This document shows positions 27,898 through 38,861 of a stretch of DNA of 64,000 bases, in pieces. A program made the translations under genes and the position numbers. The notes beneath the pieces are model-generated. The model was not told where the DNA came from and made no database searches. It worked only from the letters and a program-made list of their open reading frames with translations. The stretch is from Mesocentrotus franciscanus (taxonomy: Eukaryota; Echinodermata; Echinoidea; Camarodonta; Strongylocentrotidae): positions 51,239,271-51,303,270 of the forward strand of contig CP137666.1 in the NCBI GenBank assembly GCA_037976565.1, read 5' to 3'. The number at the start of each line of letters is the position of its first letter. Position 1 is the first letter of the stretch.

Positions 27898-30275
27898 TTG
27901 AGAGAAGTTGGAGCCCAATCACTTCCATCATGGCTGAACTTCAGCAACAAGACAAATACACTTCAAGGAATCCCAGGAAAGGAAGACCTGCATCAGTACT
28001 ACATCTCAGTAACTGCATTAGGAAAGTGTCCAACCTCACCAAGGACAGTTCTAACACAAAGGATGTCTTCAGCATCAATGTACTCCCTCAAGACACACCA
28101 CAGACAAAGAACACAGATGAATCCACATCCAAGCACAAAGACGGAGTGGTGGTTTGTCCACCAGAGAAGCCGGCTGTTCGAGCAACTATCATCCTAGATG
28201 CTGACTGGTCGCTATTAACACCACAAGAGAGAATCAATATGGTATCCAAGTTGTCCAAGTATTCCAGAATACCCATGACTGCCTTCAAGCTTCTCCCAGA
28301 GAAGGATGACATCAAGGGTTACCAGGCCTTAGCTGCAGGCAGTGGGAATGTTGCCTCTGCCAAACATGAAGGGTTGTCACTGAGTTGGGTGGTTGGCTGT
28401 GGACGGAATATTGACCAGCTTCCAGTTGTTACCATCTTAGAGGGCGCTTCTAAGGATGGCTCCATGGCCGAAAAGTTAAACTATGACATTAAGGGCTGGC
28501 ATGTCAGCAGTAATACCCCAATCATCAAGAATAGAGTCAGAAGACAGGCCCCTCTGATGGGAACCCCTGTTCCCACTCCCCTCCCGACAGGTGCACCTAA
28601 ACCTACAGAAGTTCTTTCCACTTATACCCCTTCTACTCACATCGTCCCCACAGAGAGCTCACCAGTTCTGAGCAGTATGATCAGAACAGCAGGTACCCAA
28701 GACCCAATGACCATGACTGTCAAAGAAACTTCAACCAAAACAGGGAAGGTGTCTATCTCCCCAACAGTGAAAGCATCAAAGACATCTTTCTACAAAACAC
28801 CTGTAATAACTCCTACACCAACACCTGTTGCAACAACGCAGGTCACAACTGAAGCACCTACTCGCACATTCAGTCCACCAGTTCCTTCAATGACAGCTAC
28901 AGAGAGCCTAGTGGTTATGCCTACAGTGACATCAACACCTGTAGCGAGCATTCCTGTTGACACAATGGCACCTACAACAGTTGTCATCATGCCTACTCCA
29001 ACTAAACCTGTCACAACTCCATCAGACACTATACCAGAAACGACAACACCACCAGAACCAGCAACTCCATACGTCAACAAAGGACCTGAGATAGTCCACC
29101 CTATTGAAAGAATAGATGTCATAGTTGGAGTTCCTTTTGTGTTTGTAGTCCCTGCAGACACCTACATGGATCCCGAAGATGGTAATACCCGTGAGCTGTC
29201 ACTAATGCTGGTGGATGCAGATGGTATGCTCCTGAGCTCTGAATTCTGGCTAAAGTTTGACAAGCAGAAGCAGACGATATTTGCTTACACCGAGAAGGTT
29301 TTCGACGTGGGCACATACATCATGATATCTCAAGATAAAGAAGGTGTTGAATTACGAGATGCCTTTGAGGTTCATGTCTTGAATTCCAATGCAGTACAAG
29401 AAGATCCACCTCCAGTTGCCATGGGAGCTACACTTAATATTGACTTTGATGAGTTTATCAACAATCCTGAGCTGCAGCTTGATATCCTGAATAGAATAGC
29501 CAGTATCTTTGGCGATCCTGATGCTAGTGCCCTGACGATAACCGGTATACGACGCGGCTCAGTCATTCTCTCTTTCACCAATAATACCATTCCAAAGGAT
29601 ACCTGTCCTCTCGAGTTGATAGAAGAACTCATGAAGAAGCTAGTGACACCTGATGGCAAGCCAACTCAAGCCCTTATTGATGCTTTTGCTCCTAATTACA
29701 CCATTTCTGGTGTTGAGGCAGCTCCTCAAGGCACTTGTGATGCTACCACTCCAGCACCTACAACTCCTGCCACCAAGGCTTTCGTACCTCCTTTAGATGG
29801 CAATACAAAAGCTAATGATGCATGGATTACCAATGTCCTTCCTGGTGTAATAGTAGCATTCATCATCATCCTGGCAGGTATTGTGGTGTTCATACTCTAC
29901 CGCAGGAATCGAAAGGGGAAACTGTCAGACGAGGACCAGAATACGTTCATCAACAAAGGAATCCCTATCATATTCACCGAAGAGTTGGACGAGGCTGACA
30001 AGCACCCTTCATCAACACCACTGATCATGAAGAATGAGAAGCCACCTTTACCACCACCAGAGTACTCTGCAGAAGACGGGACGAGACAACCTTTGATGAG
30101 TGATCACAGATCTACAGATGATGCAAACAAGCCATCGATGCCCATGGTGGATCTAGGGGGGTCCCCTCCCTACGAGCCTCCACCACCAATAACACCATCA
30201 CCACCAGAAAGTAGGAATCCTCATGCCCCAAGCACGACACGATTTCAATCACCACCTGCCTACGTTCCCCCTTAA
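27898..30275 (+). CDS. DAG1: Dystroglycan, main exon (alpha C-part and beta subunit)
   Basis: Extracellular-matrix receptor precursor: alpha-dystroglycan binds laminin-type ligands through O-glycans, and beta-dystroglycan spans the membrane and binds dystrophin. Joined to exon 1 it gives about 892 residues (human 895). In order: the rest of the CADG fold (PSWLNF... YYISVTALG); the S6-like alpha N-terminal domain (ATIILDADWSLLTPQER); furin site RVRR/Q at 28533-28547, about residue 312; a Thr/Pro mucin-like region starting GTPVPTPLPT; a second cadherin-like domain; the SEA-like autoproteolysis site RRG/SV at 29553-29564, about residue 653; a transmembrane helix at about 29845-29905; the basic juxtamembrane stretch RRNRKGK; proline motifs PPPEY and PPYEPPPP; and the C-terminal PPAYVPP that contacts dystrophin WW/EF domains. 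Odd: the first ~43 codons lie in one frame and the rest in another. The switch falls at about 28017-28030 with no splice sites, so one base is probably missing. Confidence 0.96.
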
Positions 30276-33200
30276 CCTCCTGTGCGTGCTGTCAGTCTGT
30301 TGATCCTAGGATCCCGGTACCACTTTCTATCTAACCAATGCCTTGATGATGTATCCTGATATCGTCAGTCTCGTCATGCAGTCTGAAGAGTCCACTTATA
30401 TAAGGGAAAAAGAGACAATAATGACTTAAGAAAAGCCTCCTTTCTCTAATTTTGTACATGACCTGAATTGTTCACATCAAACAAAGACACTATTGATCTT
30501 GATATATTTGTCAAACTGTCAAACAAAATTAAAATTAGTAGGTCTGGCTTGGGCTTCACAGGCCATGTGTATAGTATACCAAGAGCATCCCTTGAGATAT
30601 GTACTATAGTGAGTTTTATATTTAACTTGTTTATTTAATGATCATTAAATAAGTAATGTGTTCCTTCAAATGTTAAAGCCATATACATGTGCGATTGTGC
30701 TATGAAAATGAAAGCTTGATAACATTGGATGACTCGAGTAGTCACAATGTTCATAGTTGTGCTTGCTTTCATTACTAGAGGGCAGTCTTTACTTGAAAGT
30801 CCAATTCAAGTACAAGAGTTTCTAAGCTGTAAAAATATTCTTCCATTGGTCTGACATGAAAATAAAGGTGTTGTATTCAATCAAATATGATGCAATTTTT
30901 TTTTCAAAGCCTTTGCTTGTAAGAAGAAGGGAAAAAAAGGCAAGTTTTGGTTTTCCTGCATTTAGTTAGCATTTACCTGTACTTCCTTGGCATAAATGAT
31001 ATGTCATTTGCAATATTGACTTTCTGATTTTTGATATGTATATACCTGTACAGGTGTAAGAAAGATGTGATAGAATACAAAAACTTGGACGTGTCGACGT
31101 GATGGAACAATGTTGTCTACATGCTGTTCATGTTTCTGATACCTTTAGTTCTTTCATTAATTATCACCCATGAAAAAATAGCATCATGATTGCATCAGCA
31201 AATTCTCTCATCTTATTTTGTACACTATGCATTATGTATTTATGTATAATTGACATGAAGTCATATATTATATTTTTGTCTCATCTCTCCGTTGCTTTAC
31301 AGTTAGATATGTGAAGTGTTCAGGCATGCATAGTACAGAGTTCTTGTGGTAGTGTATTTTCTGAACATGGGGATCAGAAAATCAGTTTTTTGGCTGATGA
31401 TGTAAGGGAGCAAACTTGATTGCATGATGCACAACTCATTCCTGCATTATCGTATGTATGCAAATGAGATGGAATAGTCCTTTCTATTTGTATATTATTT
31501 TGTCATCTATACAACTAAATGACATTGTTTTTATTTCTTTTTTATTTGGCATCGACTGAAGTTAACATGTCCAAACGGATGCTATTGCTATCGTTCAGGA
31601 ATTTCTTTTTTTTAAGTCATGATTTTTTTTTATGTTTCAGGTTTAAAGGTTCTTCAAGACAACTGCGAATGCTGTTTGTCGTACGAGGGCATATTAAATA
31701 TTGTACATAGTAGGAATTGAAAATATGATATGTATGAATTATCCAACATCATGTATTAGAGACAGCTGTGTAGCCATATCTTTCATCTATAATTTCTTTT
31801 GCGTGATCTCGATAGAATATTTTAGCACTTTGCATGGTCTTGCAAGCCAAGTCCTAGTTCTGAATCTCAACAGTACTCCATAATCTTTGGCAAGTCTCGC
31901 CAGTTACCCTAATATCAGTAGCAGTACTGATACATGATTCTTGTACTAAACCTTTACAATTTTGAGAACTGTACTACGTCATGGCATTTATTTCATCTCT
32001 AGTTAGAGAGGAAAGGAATCCATGAAGAATAACAAGTACTATATCGAATAGCCTGAACAGCATTTTAGCTGATGTTACCTCAGTATGGGGATTCGGTATT
32101 AATATGATGCAAAATATTGACAGTGGCTGCTTTGAATTGTAATTGTAATGGTCATCCAAATTTGCTTTTAGCATGTACAAGCATTGTCACATGCTCAGAA
32201 GATGTTAAAATCATTTCAACTGACTCATTGACATCTTTTAAATTCAAGAACTGAATGTCAAATGTCATATTTTTTAATGCTCTCTTAAGAGAAATAAGGC
32301 AGTTAAAAACGTAGTGCGATTTAATCATAATGCTGCTGCATTTGTTCTAAACAAAACAACAACAAAAAAAGTGAGACTTCTATTTTATATACATAAAAGG
32401 AAAGATAGAAAACGATGAAAAGTTAATCACGCAATCTTGAATAAATAGCTTGAGCTTATGTTCGCAATCTAGATTAATCATGCATTATTGATCTTTGAAA
32501 GATGAGCATCGATTTGAAATATTTCTTTGTGGGAGCATTATAAAGTTGGTTATGGGTGCTCGGACTGCTTGACAAATCATGGAAAATTATTCCTGTAAAA
32601 TATAAGATTATCTAACATAGTAGTGATTATCTAACAAAGAATGACTGAAGCACTGTGGTACCAGTCTGACTGTTGATTGATGTTACATTTAAAAGAAAAG
32701 AAGAAAAAATTGTGAAATCTTTTGCACAAATTGTAATCTTATTTCAAAATTGGAAGATAAATATTCAGGCCTTTTATATTTGAATTATGGTGTTGATTAG
32801 AATGATTTAGTTTGCATTTAATCAAGAAATTCAAGTTACATTTTAGCAGAGGAAATATTCTGCTGTTCCTGATGCCAAAAGAAGCAAAGGTCATTTGTTT
32901 TCTTAAAAATGAGAATGCTATTGACTTGATTCAATCAAATTTTTTTACACTAAAATGTTTTAATAGCCTTGATTTTTATCAAAAAATAAAAAATGGCAGT
33001 GCTATTTTCTTGACGGAGAGCTTTAAGCTCACTTTTCTTTGACTGATAATGATGGTCACTGTAGGCTTCAAGTCTGTTTGTATTTGTGTGATTTAAGAAG
33101 ATAACTTATTCAGATTGAGAGCATGAATACTTCTTGTAGTTTTTCTAGAGTTATAGCACTTTTGCACTTCCACTTTCTGTTATTTGGATGAGAACTAGAA

Positions 33201-34700
33201 ATACTTCGTTTGGTTTTGACATGCCATTTTATCTTGTAGTTAATCTTGTTTTGACAGAGATAATGTATTATTCTATGTCACTTTTTGTACATAAGATTTC
33301 TCTTGTTGTAATCTGTTTGATAATGATAGCAAGTTGGATATTTGATCGAATTATGTGTGTTTTTAAACATAATGCAAAAAGACAACACATGATTATGTGT
33401 TTGATGACATTTGAAGTATTTATCGAGACATGGTTCTTGTTTATATGTCCCCATCACTATTTTGTCTTTTTATGTCAAAGAATTATGTATAAGAATCACA
33501 AGGTGCTTAGATAAAACAACTTGTACATATATTTAAAACCAAGTTTTGTTTTAGTCAACTTTTACGCAGATCTTTGATTTTCTATGATTTCTTCTTTATA
33601 AAAAATAATAATTTCGAGTGACCAAACTCACAGGAAATAGATTTATTGAGGGATACTTGCAAGATATATTCAAGTCCTGCAACTTTTTGTCCATGAGAAA
33701 GAAAAAAAAGGTGAGCCTTGGGTCCATGAAGATGGTCAATTTTTTGAAGTGCATATAGCAAAGGACCTAAAGATAAGAGATTTATGTTGTGATAACTAGT
33801 ATCATGATGATAAAACAAAAATATCTGTGATTATCTCACGAAGTAGAAGGTGGTATGAGAGAAGTACAAGTAGATCACGGGTTTGAGCTGCAGATCTTTT
33901 GATTATGGAGAATGTCATTAGCATTTCTTCTCAAGTATTCTTACTAATTATTAGATAAATCAGCTTTTGATAACATTTCAGCAAAATGTCTCCTTAAAAT
34001 AGTACCCTGGCAACGAACATGAGGGAAACTTGGGTGAAAATATTACTTGAAGTAAGTAGCTGGCAGACTGGCAGTATTGCACCTCAATCATTCACAATCA
34101 TTAAAAATAACTATTGTGCAGTGGGTGTTGCCCTCAGATACTCTTTAGGGCACTTCATGGCATTTTGTGGAATGGTTTGAAGACACTTGGATGCATTTCT
34201 GACTGGGTAATATATGTAAAAGAGAGATAGTAACAGGTAAGATGTTGCTTGATTGGTGTGCTCATACAGTATATAAGACATCATGCCTATTATAGAAGTA
34301 GAACCATATAGTATTCGTTAGAAATAAAAATATGTGAGTTGTATTCAAAATAAAAACAGATATTATCTTTAGCGTGTACATCTTGTAAAAGAAGACTTGT
34401 AAGATATAACATTTTCAGTTAAATTACATAGTTATGATCATTATGTATAGTTTTCATCTTTTTTATGGAAAGACCTGCTGCTTTTTTTTTTCTTCACATA
34501 TTTTTTTCATAAATGCAGCCAAAAGTGATAGTTTTTGTGTATATTATTTTTTTTGTACTCCAAACTTGCCGATCATAGGTAACCTACGTTGTGCGGCCCA
34601 TTTAGTATTTATCAACCTCTATAATTATGTACATGTATGTATGTATGTTTGTTTCTATTGTAATGTTCATCAATAATAATAAAAAAGTACTGTTGTGATT
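30276..34700 (+). other. DAG1: Probable dystroglycan 3'UTR and downstream sequence
   Basis: AT-rich sequence with no recognisable exon. Two AATAAA signals stand out: 30861-30866, and 34678-34683 followed by a GT-rich stretch, a textbook cleavage context. If the distal one is used, the 3'UTR is about 4.4 kb. Open frames such as 33188-33514 are hydrophobic AT-rich noise. Confidence 0.45.
34678..34683 (+). terminator. Candidate poly(A) signal AATAAA
   Basis: AATAAA followed within 15 nt by TGTTGTG and further T/G-rich sequence. It fits the distal 3' end of dystroglycan. The link to that gene is inferred from position only. Confidence 0.4.
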
Positions 34701-34749
34701 ATACACTTGTGGGATTTAGAAAAATGTTGTTATTTTGTCAAGAAGGTAT

Positions 34750-35250
34750 TTTGAGAGAGAGCGAGAGGAGGGGGGGCAGGAGGGGTGACCAAGGTTAAGG
34801 AGACGGACAAGGAGGAACATTAGGAAGGGGTGATCAATGCAAGAGAGAGAGAAAAATAAGATCGGAAGGGAATGACTAATCAGTAATGAAAGAGAAACAG
34901 AAAGAGGAAGATTGGAAGGGTGACTAATGCAAGAGAGATAGAACAAAGAAAAAAAAGGAGGGGGTAACTAATATGAGAGGCAGGGTAAGATTAAAAGGGA
35001 ATGACCAGTACTGAGAGGAAGGTCACGAAGGGATGACCCATAACAGAAAAGCAAAAGGGAAAAAAAAACTGTAAAAGGGATTCATGCAAGAGAGAGTAAG
35101 GAGGAAACACAGGAGGGGTGACAACTGACAAATGCAAGAGAAAGATGGAAAAGGAGATCGGTGGGGAGGAGGTGAACAAATTACAACAGAGCTGAAGAAA
35201 TAGGGATGTGGGGAAACCGGTAGACCAACATGACCAATATCAGAAAGACA
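34750..35250. repeat. Degenerate purine-rich minisatellite
   Basis: Eight or so diverged units of roughly 55-65 bp, each with a core like GAAGGGTGACTAATGCAAGA followed by GAGA. Related units recur at 36240-36640, so the array seems to have been interrupted by the repeat between them. Confidence 0.7.
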
Positions 35251-35264
35251 GAAAGAAGATGTAT

Positions 35265-36225
35265 TGCAGACCCGTAACTAAAGGGCTGCACGCCCCTGCC
35301 CCTGCTAGCGACTAGAGGTCTGCATGGAAAAAAGAAGAAGAAGAAGAAGAAGAAAAAAACGAGTGGTGTGCCAATTGCATTGAAATTGCTGATGGGCCAG
35401 CCAAGTCAACTCACCAGAAGTGTCAATTTTCACCTCTAATAAATAAGTGCCCCTATTCAAATCTGATCAGTGTCCCTTTCTTTTATAATGAGTGCTCTTT
35501 TCCATACCGATATGTACCCCTTTTTGCCTATGGTAAATGCAACTGTTGCTTTCTAATAAATGCCCTTTTCACCTCTAAAATTCTTACTAGTGAGTTCTTT
35601 TCCACCTACGATAAGTGGCCCTTTTCGCCTCTGATAACTTCTCATTTCTACCTCTTAAATGTGCCCATTTATACTTGTGAAAAGTGCTCCTTTTTTCTTT
35701 GTGATGAGTGCCATTTTTCTTTCTAATAAGAACCCTTTCAAGGCGAACTGGTGGTCCTTTTCAATTGTTATAAGTACCCCTTTACAAATCTGGTAAGAGT
35801 TTCACAATTTCAATCAAATGCAAAACACATTACCCCAAAAACAATCATGTTGAAAACAAAAAAATTATTGCTACATGTGCTATGACGAGACATTTCGCCA
35901 CCTCTCCCTTCCCCAGAGGAACATGTTCCCCTCTAATTTAAAGCAACTGAGGGCAATATTTTGTGAAATTTCATCAAAGCTCACTTTCTGTTATTAGTGC
36001 CCCCTCCCACTTTGGAAGACATTTCGTCGCCCCTGCAACTAAAACTTGATTTTCTGGTATAAAAATGGCAAAATAAAACATACCTTGGGAGGAGGAGGAC
36101 ACCCCCTTCGACAGCCCCCCCCCATGCTTGCACCTCAATAAACTTGATATACTAATAGAAAAATGCTAAAATTTCCCTTGCTTAGGAGGGGTGCACCCCC
36201 TCACACACCACCCAAGGGGGTGATG
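35265..36225. repeat. Interspersed repeat with degenerate internal units
   Basis: A C/T-rich region in which short phrases such as AATAAGTGCCCCTTTT and CACCTCTAATAA recur about every 30-50 bp, followed by C-rich segments (a run of nine C near 36116) and a G/C-rich near-palindrome at 36185-36222. It splits the purine-rich minisatellite and looks like an inserted, decayed non-autonomous element. The family is not identified. Confidence 0.5.
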
Positions 36226-36664
36226 TGGAGTGGTTATCAAAACTTAGGGAGGTGAACATGGTGGAGAAGGGATAAAAACATTGATAATGACGAAATGGAT
36301 GGAGGGGATATTGAGAATATGACCAAAGATGACCAAGCAAGAAAAAATAGCAAGATGCATAAGAGCCTGAACAAAGAAAGAGAGAGAGAGAGGGGGAGAG
36401 AAGGGGGTGGGTGGAGCGGAGCAAGAAAGAGAGAGAGAGAGAGAGTGTGTGTGTGTGTGGGGGAGATTAGCAAGAAAAGCATAGGTAGAGACGTAAAAAA
36501 AAAAAATTAGAGGGGAGACTAGCTGAATCAAATGATAATGTGAAACAAAGATTTAAAAATAAATTTAATAATGATCAGTGATGAGAGAAACATAATGGGG
36601 AAGATTGGGAGGGTAGATCAATGTGGGCCTAAGAGAAAAAAGGGTCGGGGGCTTCATGCAGCAG

Positions 36665-36667
<3 letters not shown>

Positions 36668-36715
<48 letters not shown>

Positions 36716-36726
36716 AGGGAGGGAGA

Positions 36727-36774
<48 letters not shown>

Positions 36775-36776
36775 GA

Positions 36777-36814
<38 letters not shown>

Positions 36815-36825
36815 GAGAGAGAGAA
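36668..36825. repeat. (GA)n microsatellite
   Basis: About 155 bp of GA dinucleotides with occasional GG interruptions, about 0.5 kb upstream of the LEMD3 start codon. Smaller GA tracts lie at 36377-36392 and 36426-36444. Confidence 0.97.
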
Positions 36826-37334
36826 AGGTGAATTGGGAATATCTTCCCCCAGCGCCCCAGGCTAAAGTAGACCGATCCAATCCATTTGAAGTGTGACTAA
36901 AAATAACAATGATGACAATGAATCAAAAATAAGAAGCGACAGAAAAATGATACTTATGAGAATGACCATAGACCCTACATGTATTTGGTTTATTATGGCA
37001 GCAAGCTGCAGACAGTGACAAACTATGATGCACTAACTCGCCCGGCCTGTCTGGCCTTGCATCATGTAGTCTGCATCTACATACCCAATAGATTTTACCA
37101 GATTATATTATCGTATGAAAGCTAATCATTAACAACAAGTATACCTACATCGCTCCATTTTTCAATGAAAGTGATGAATAAGGATGAAATCTTTTCAAAG
37201 GAAATCATAATTTCTTGATTTTATCGCGAAAAAAATAATAACAACTACGAGTTTAGTACTAGACTATTTCCACAATAGCAGACGCCGAGTTCCGTGACGC
37301 GCGACCCCAAATGACTTTTTCCGTGACCTGACGC

Positions 37335-37346
37335 TCAAAATGGCGG
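37335..37346 (+). promoter_or_regulatory. YY1-type element containing the LEMD3 start codon
   Basis: TCAAAATGGCGGC matches the known AAnATGGCGGC YY1 motif, with its ATG being the LEMD3 initiator at 37340. In animals this motif is common at start codons of TATA-less housekeeping genes. The CpG-containing sequence just upstream (GACGCGCGACC at 37294) fits such a promoter. Confidence 0.55.
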
Positions 37347-38861
37347 CAAGGGGATCTCCGTTGACCGACAGTCAGCTCAGAGAAGAGCTGGTATTGTATG
37401 GATACAAGCCTGGTCCGATAACAGGAACTACTCGATCTTTGCTTCAGAAAAAGCTCGACAAACTGAGAAATGAGAAGAAGAACATTTCTGGAAAATCAGC
37501 TCCCTACAAGTTTTCATCGCCTAAGATATTTGCTTTGAGCTCGGATGAAAGCGAAGGAGAGGCTGTGGGAAATTCCAGGGGAACTGGCCCGGTCAGTGCG
37601 ACCAGACGCCGTAGTGGCGCACGGGCTCCGCGGCCAGCGCCCAAAGCAACAAAGCGGTTGTCATTGCCAGTTGGTGGTAATAATTCTCAATCTGCACGAA
37701 AGACGAGCTCGAGGAGATCATTGGCAGTAGGCACAAACGATGATGAGGTCGAGGATGACACCAATGATGATGGGAGTGAGAAAAGTGACTCTGTCAGGGG
37801 ACATGATTATCGGAATGAGAAATATTTGCTTGGTGTGCATTCAACCGACACTGTTCCAAAGTCAAGAACTGTAAAGAGTGGGAGAAGATCAAGCAAGCAA
37901 GAAAGAGGAGAAGGGGACAGCAATGCAAACAGAGTTAATGGTGAACAAGTCAGTAGAAGAGGGGAGTTCACAGACTCTGATGAGGAAGTGTTGCATCGAA
38001 GAGTTGTAAAAACAAGAACAAAGTCAAAGAAACATCCAATTGTTGCAAGAACTTCTGATCCTTTTAAGGTTTCCAAAGATAAACCTAAACCTAACATATC
38101 TGCTAAAGATGAGGAGGATGAAGATGATGAAAATGTTGAAGAAGATGAAGATGACTCTGCAAGTGATAATTCAGGGAAAAGGAACACTTATGTTGTTGAT
38201 TCTTCAAAAGATAGATCAGGAAAGGAAGACAGTAGGAGAGGAAGATGGAATTTCCTAGCACCTCGGAATACGTCAAGAAGTGATCATGATTCTCCATCTG
38301 AAGTTGCATCAAATGCTTCAAGATCTAAGGACAATAATGAAAATACATCATCAAACTGGACGTTCTTCACTTCTCCCTTCAATTCATCTCGCACATCGAC
38401 TCCCAGGAAATCTAGCACCAGCAGAGATAACACCACCTTAACCTACTACTCTGTCAACCCTGGGAACTCGTCACAACAGGATGCCCGAGCAAGCGCTGCA
38501 GCAACCCCCATCAGTGGTAGACCTTCTTTGAGAGGCTCCGCATTAGATGCGTCATCCAGCAACCACACATCGTTTCATGGGCAAACACCACCACCCACCA
38601 GTAGCAGCTCCAGACGAGAATACTCTGCACCGGCACCCAATGAAAATTTGTCAGAGAGCTATGCTCAAACTCCACTCAGAGAACAGCCGGTAGATGAGGC
38701 TCAGATATTTGCTACGGAAGAGAATCTTGGTTCGAGCTGGAGAACTAAGTATTGCCATTTTGTTTCCAAAGTGCTTCTTGGGAGTGTCTGCTTGTTCTTC
38801 ATTATACTCGGGCTCATGTACCTGAATGTCAACAGTACTGTGAAGTCCAGACATTTGCAAA
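37340..38861 (+). CDS. LEMD3: LEMD3 exon 1: LEM domain to first membrane helix
   Basis: Begins [20 protein letters not shown]; the [15 protein letters not shown] segment is the conserved BAF-binding surface of LEM domains. Middle portion is low complexity: basic/Ser-rich, then an acidic run near 38110-38160. TM1 ([18 protein letters not shown]) lies near the 3' end. I end the exon at the GTAAGC donor at 38862. The frame stays open to 39130, but that extension is intron read-through. Confidence 0.95.

Noticed and set aside
33188..33514. 108-codon hydrophobic open frame
   Set aside because: AT-rich sequence in the probable dystroglycan 3'UTR; hydrophobicity follows from T-rich codons and there is no family resemblance.
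36571..36896. Arg/Glu-repeat open frames
   Set aside because: Created by the (GA)n tract.
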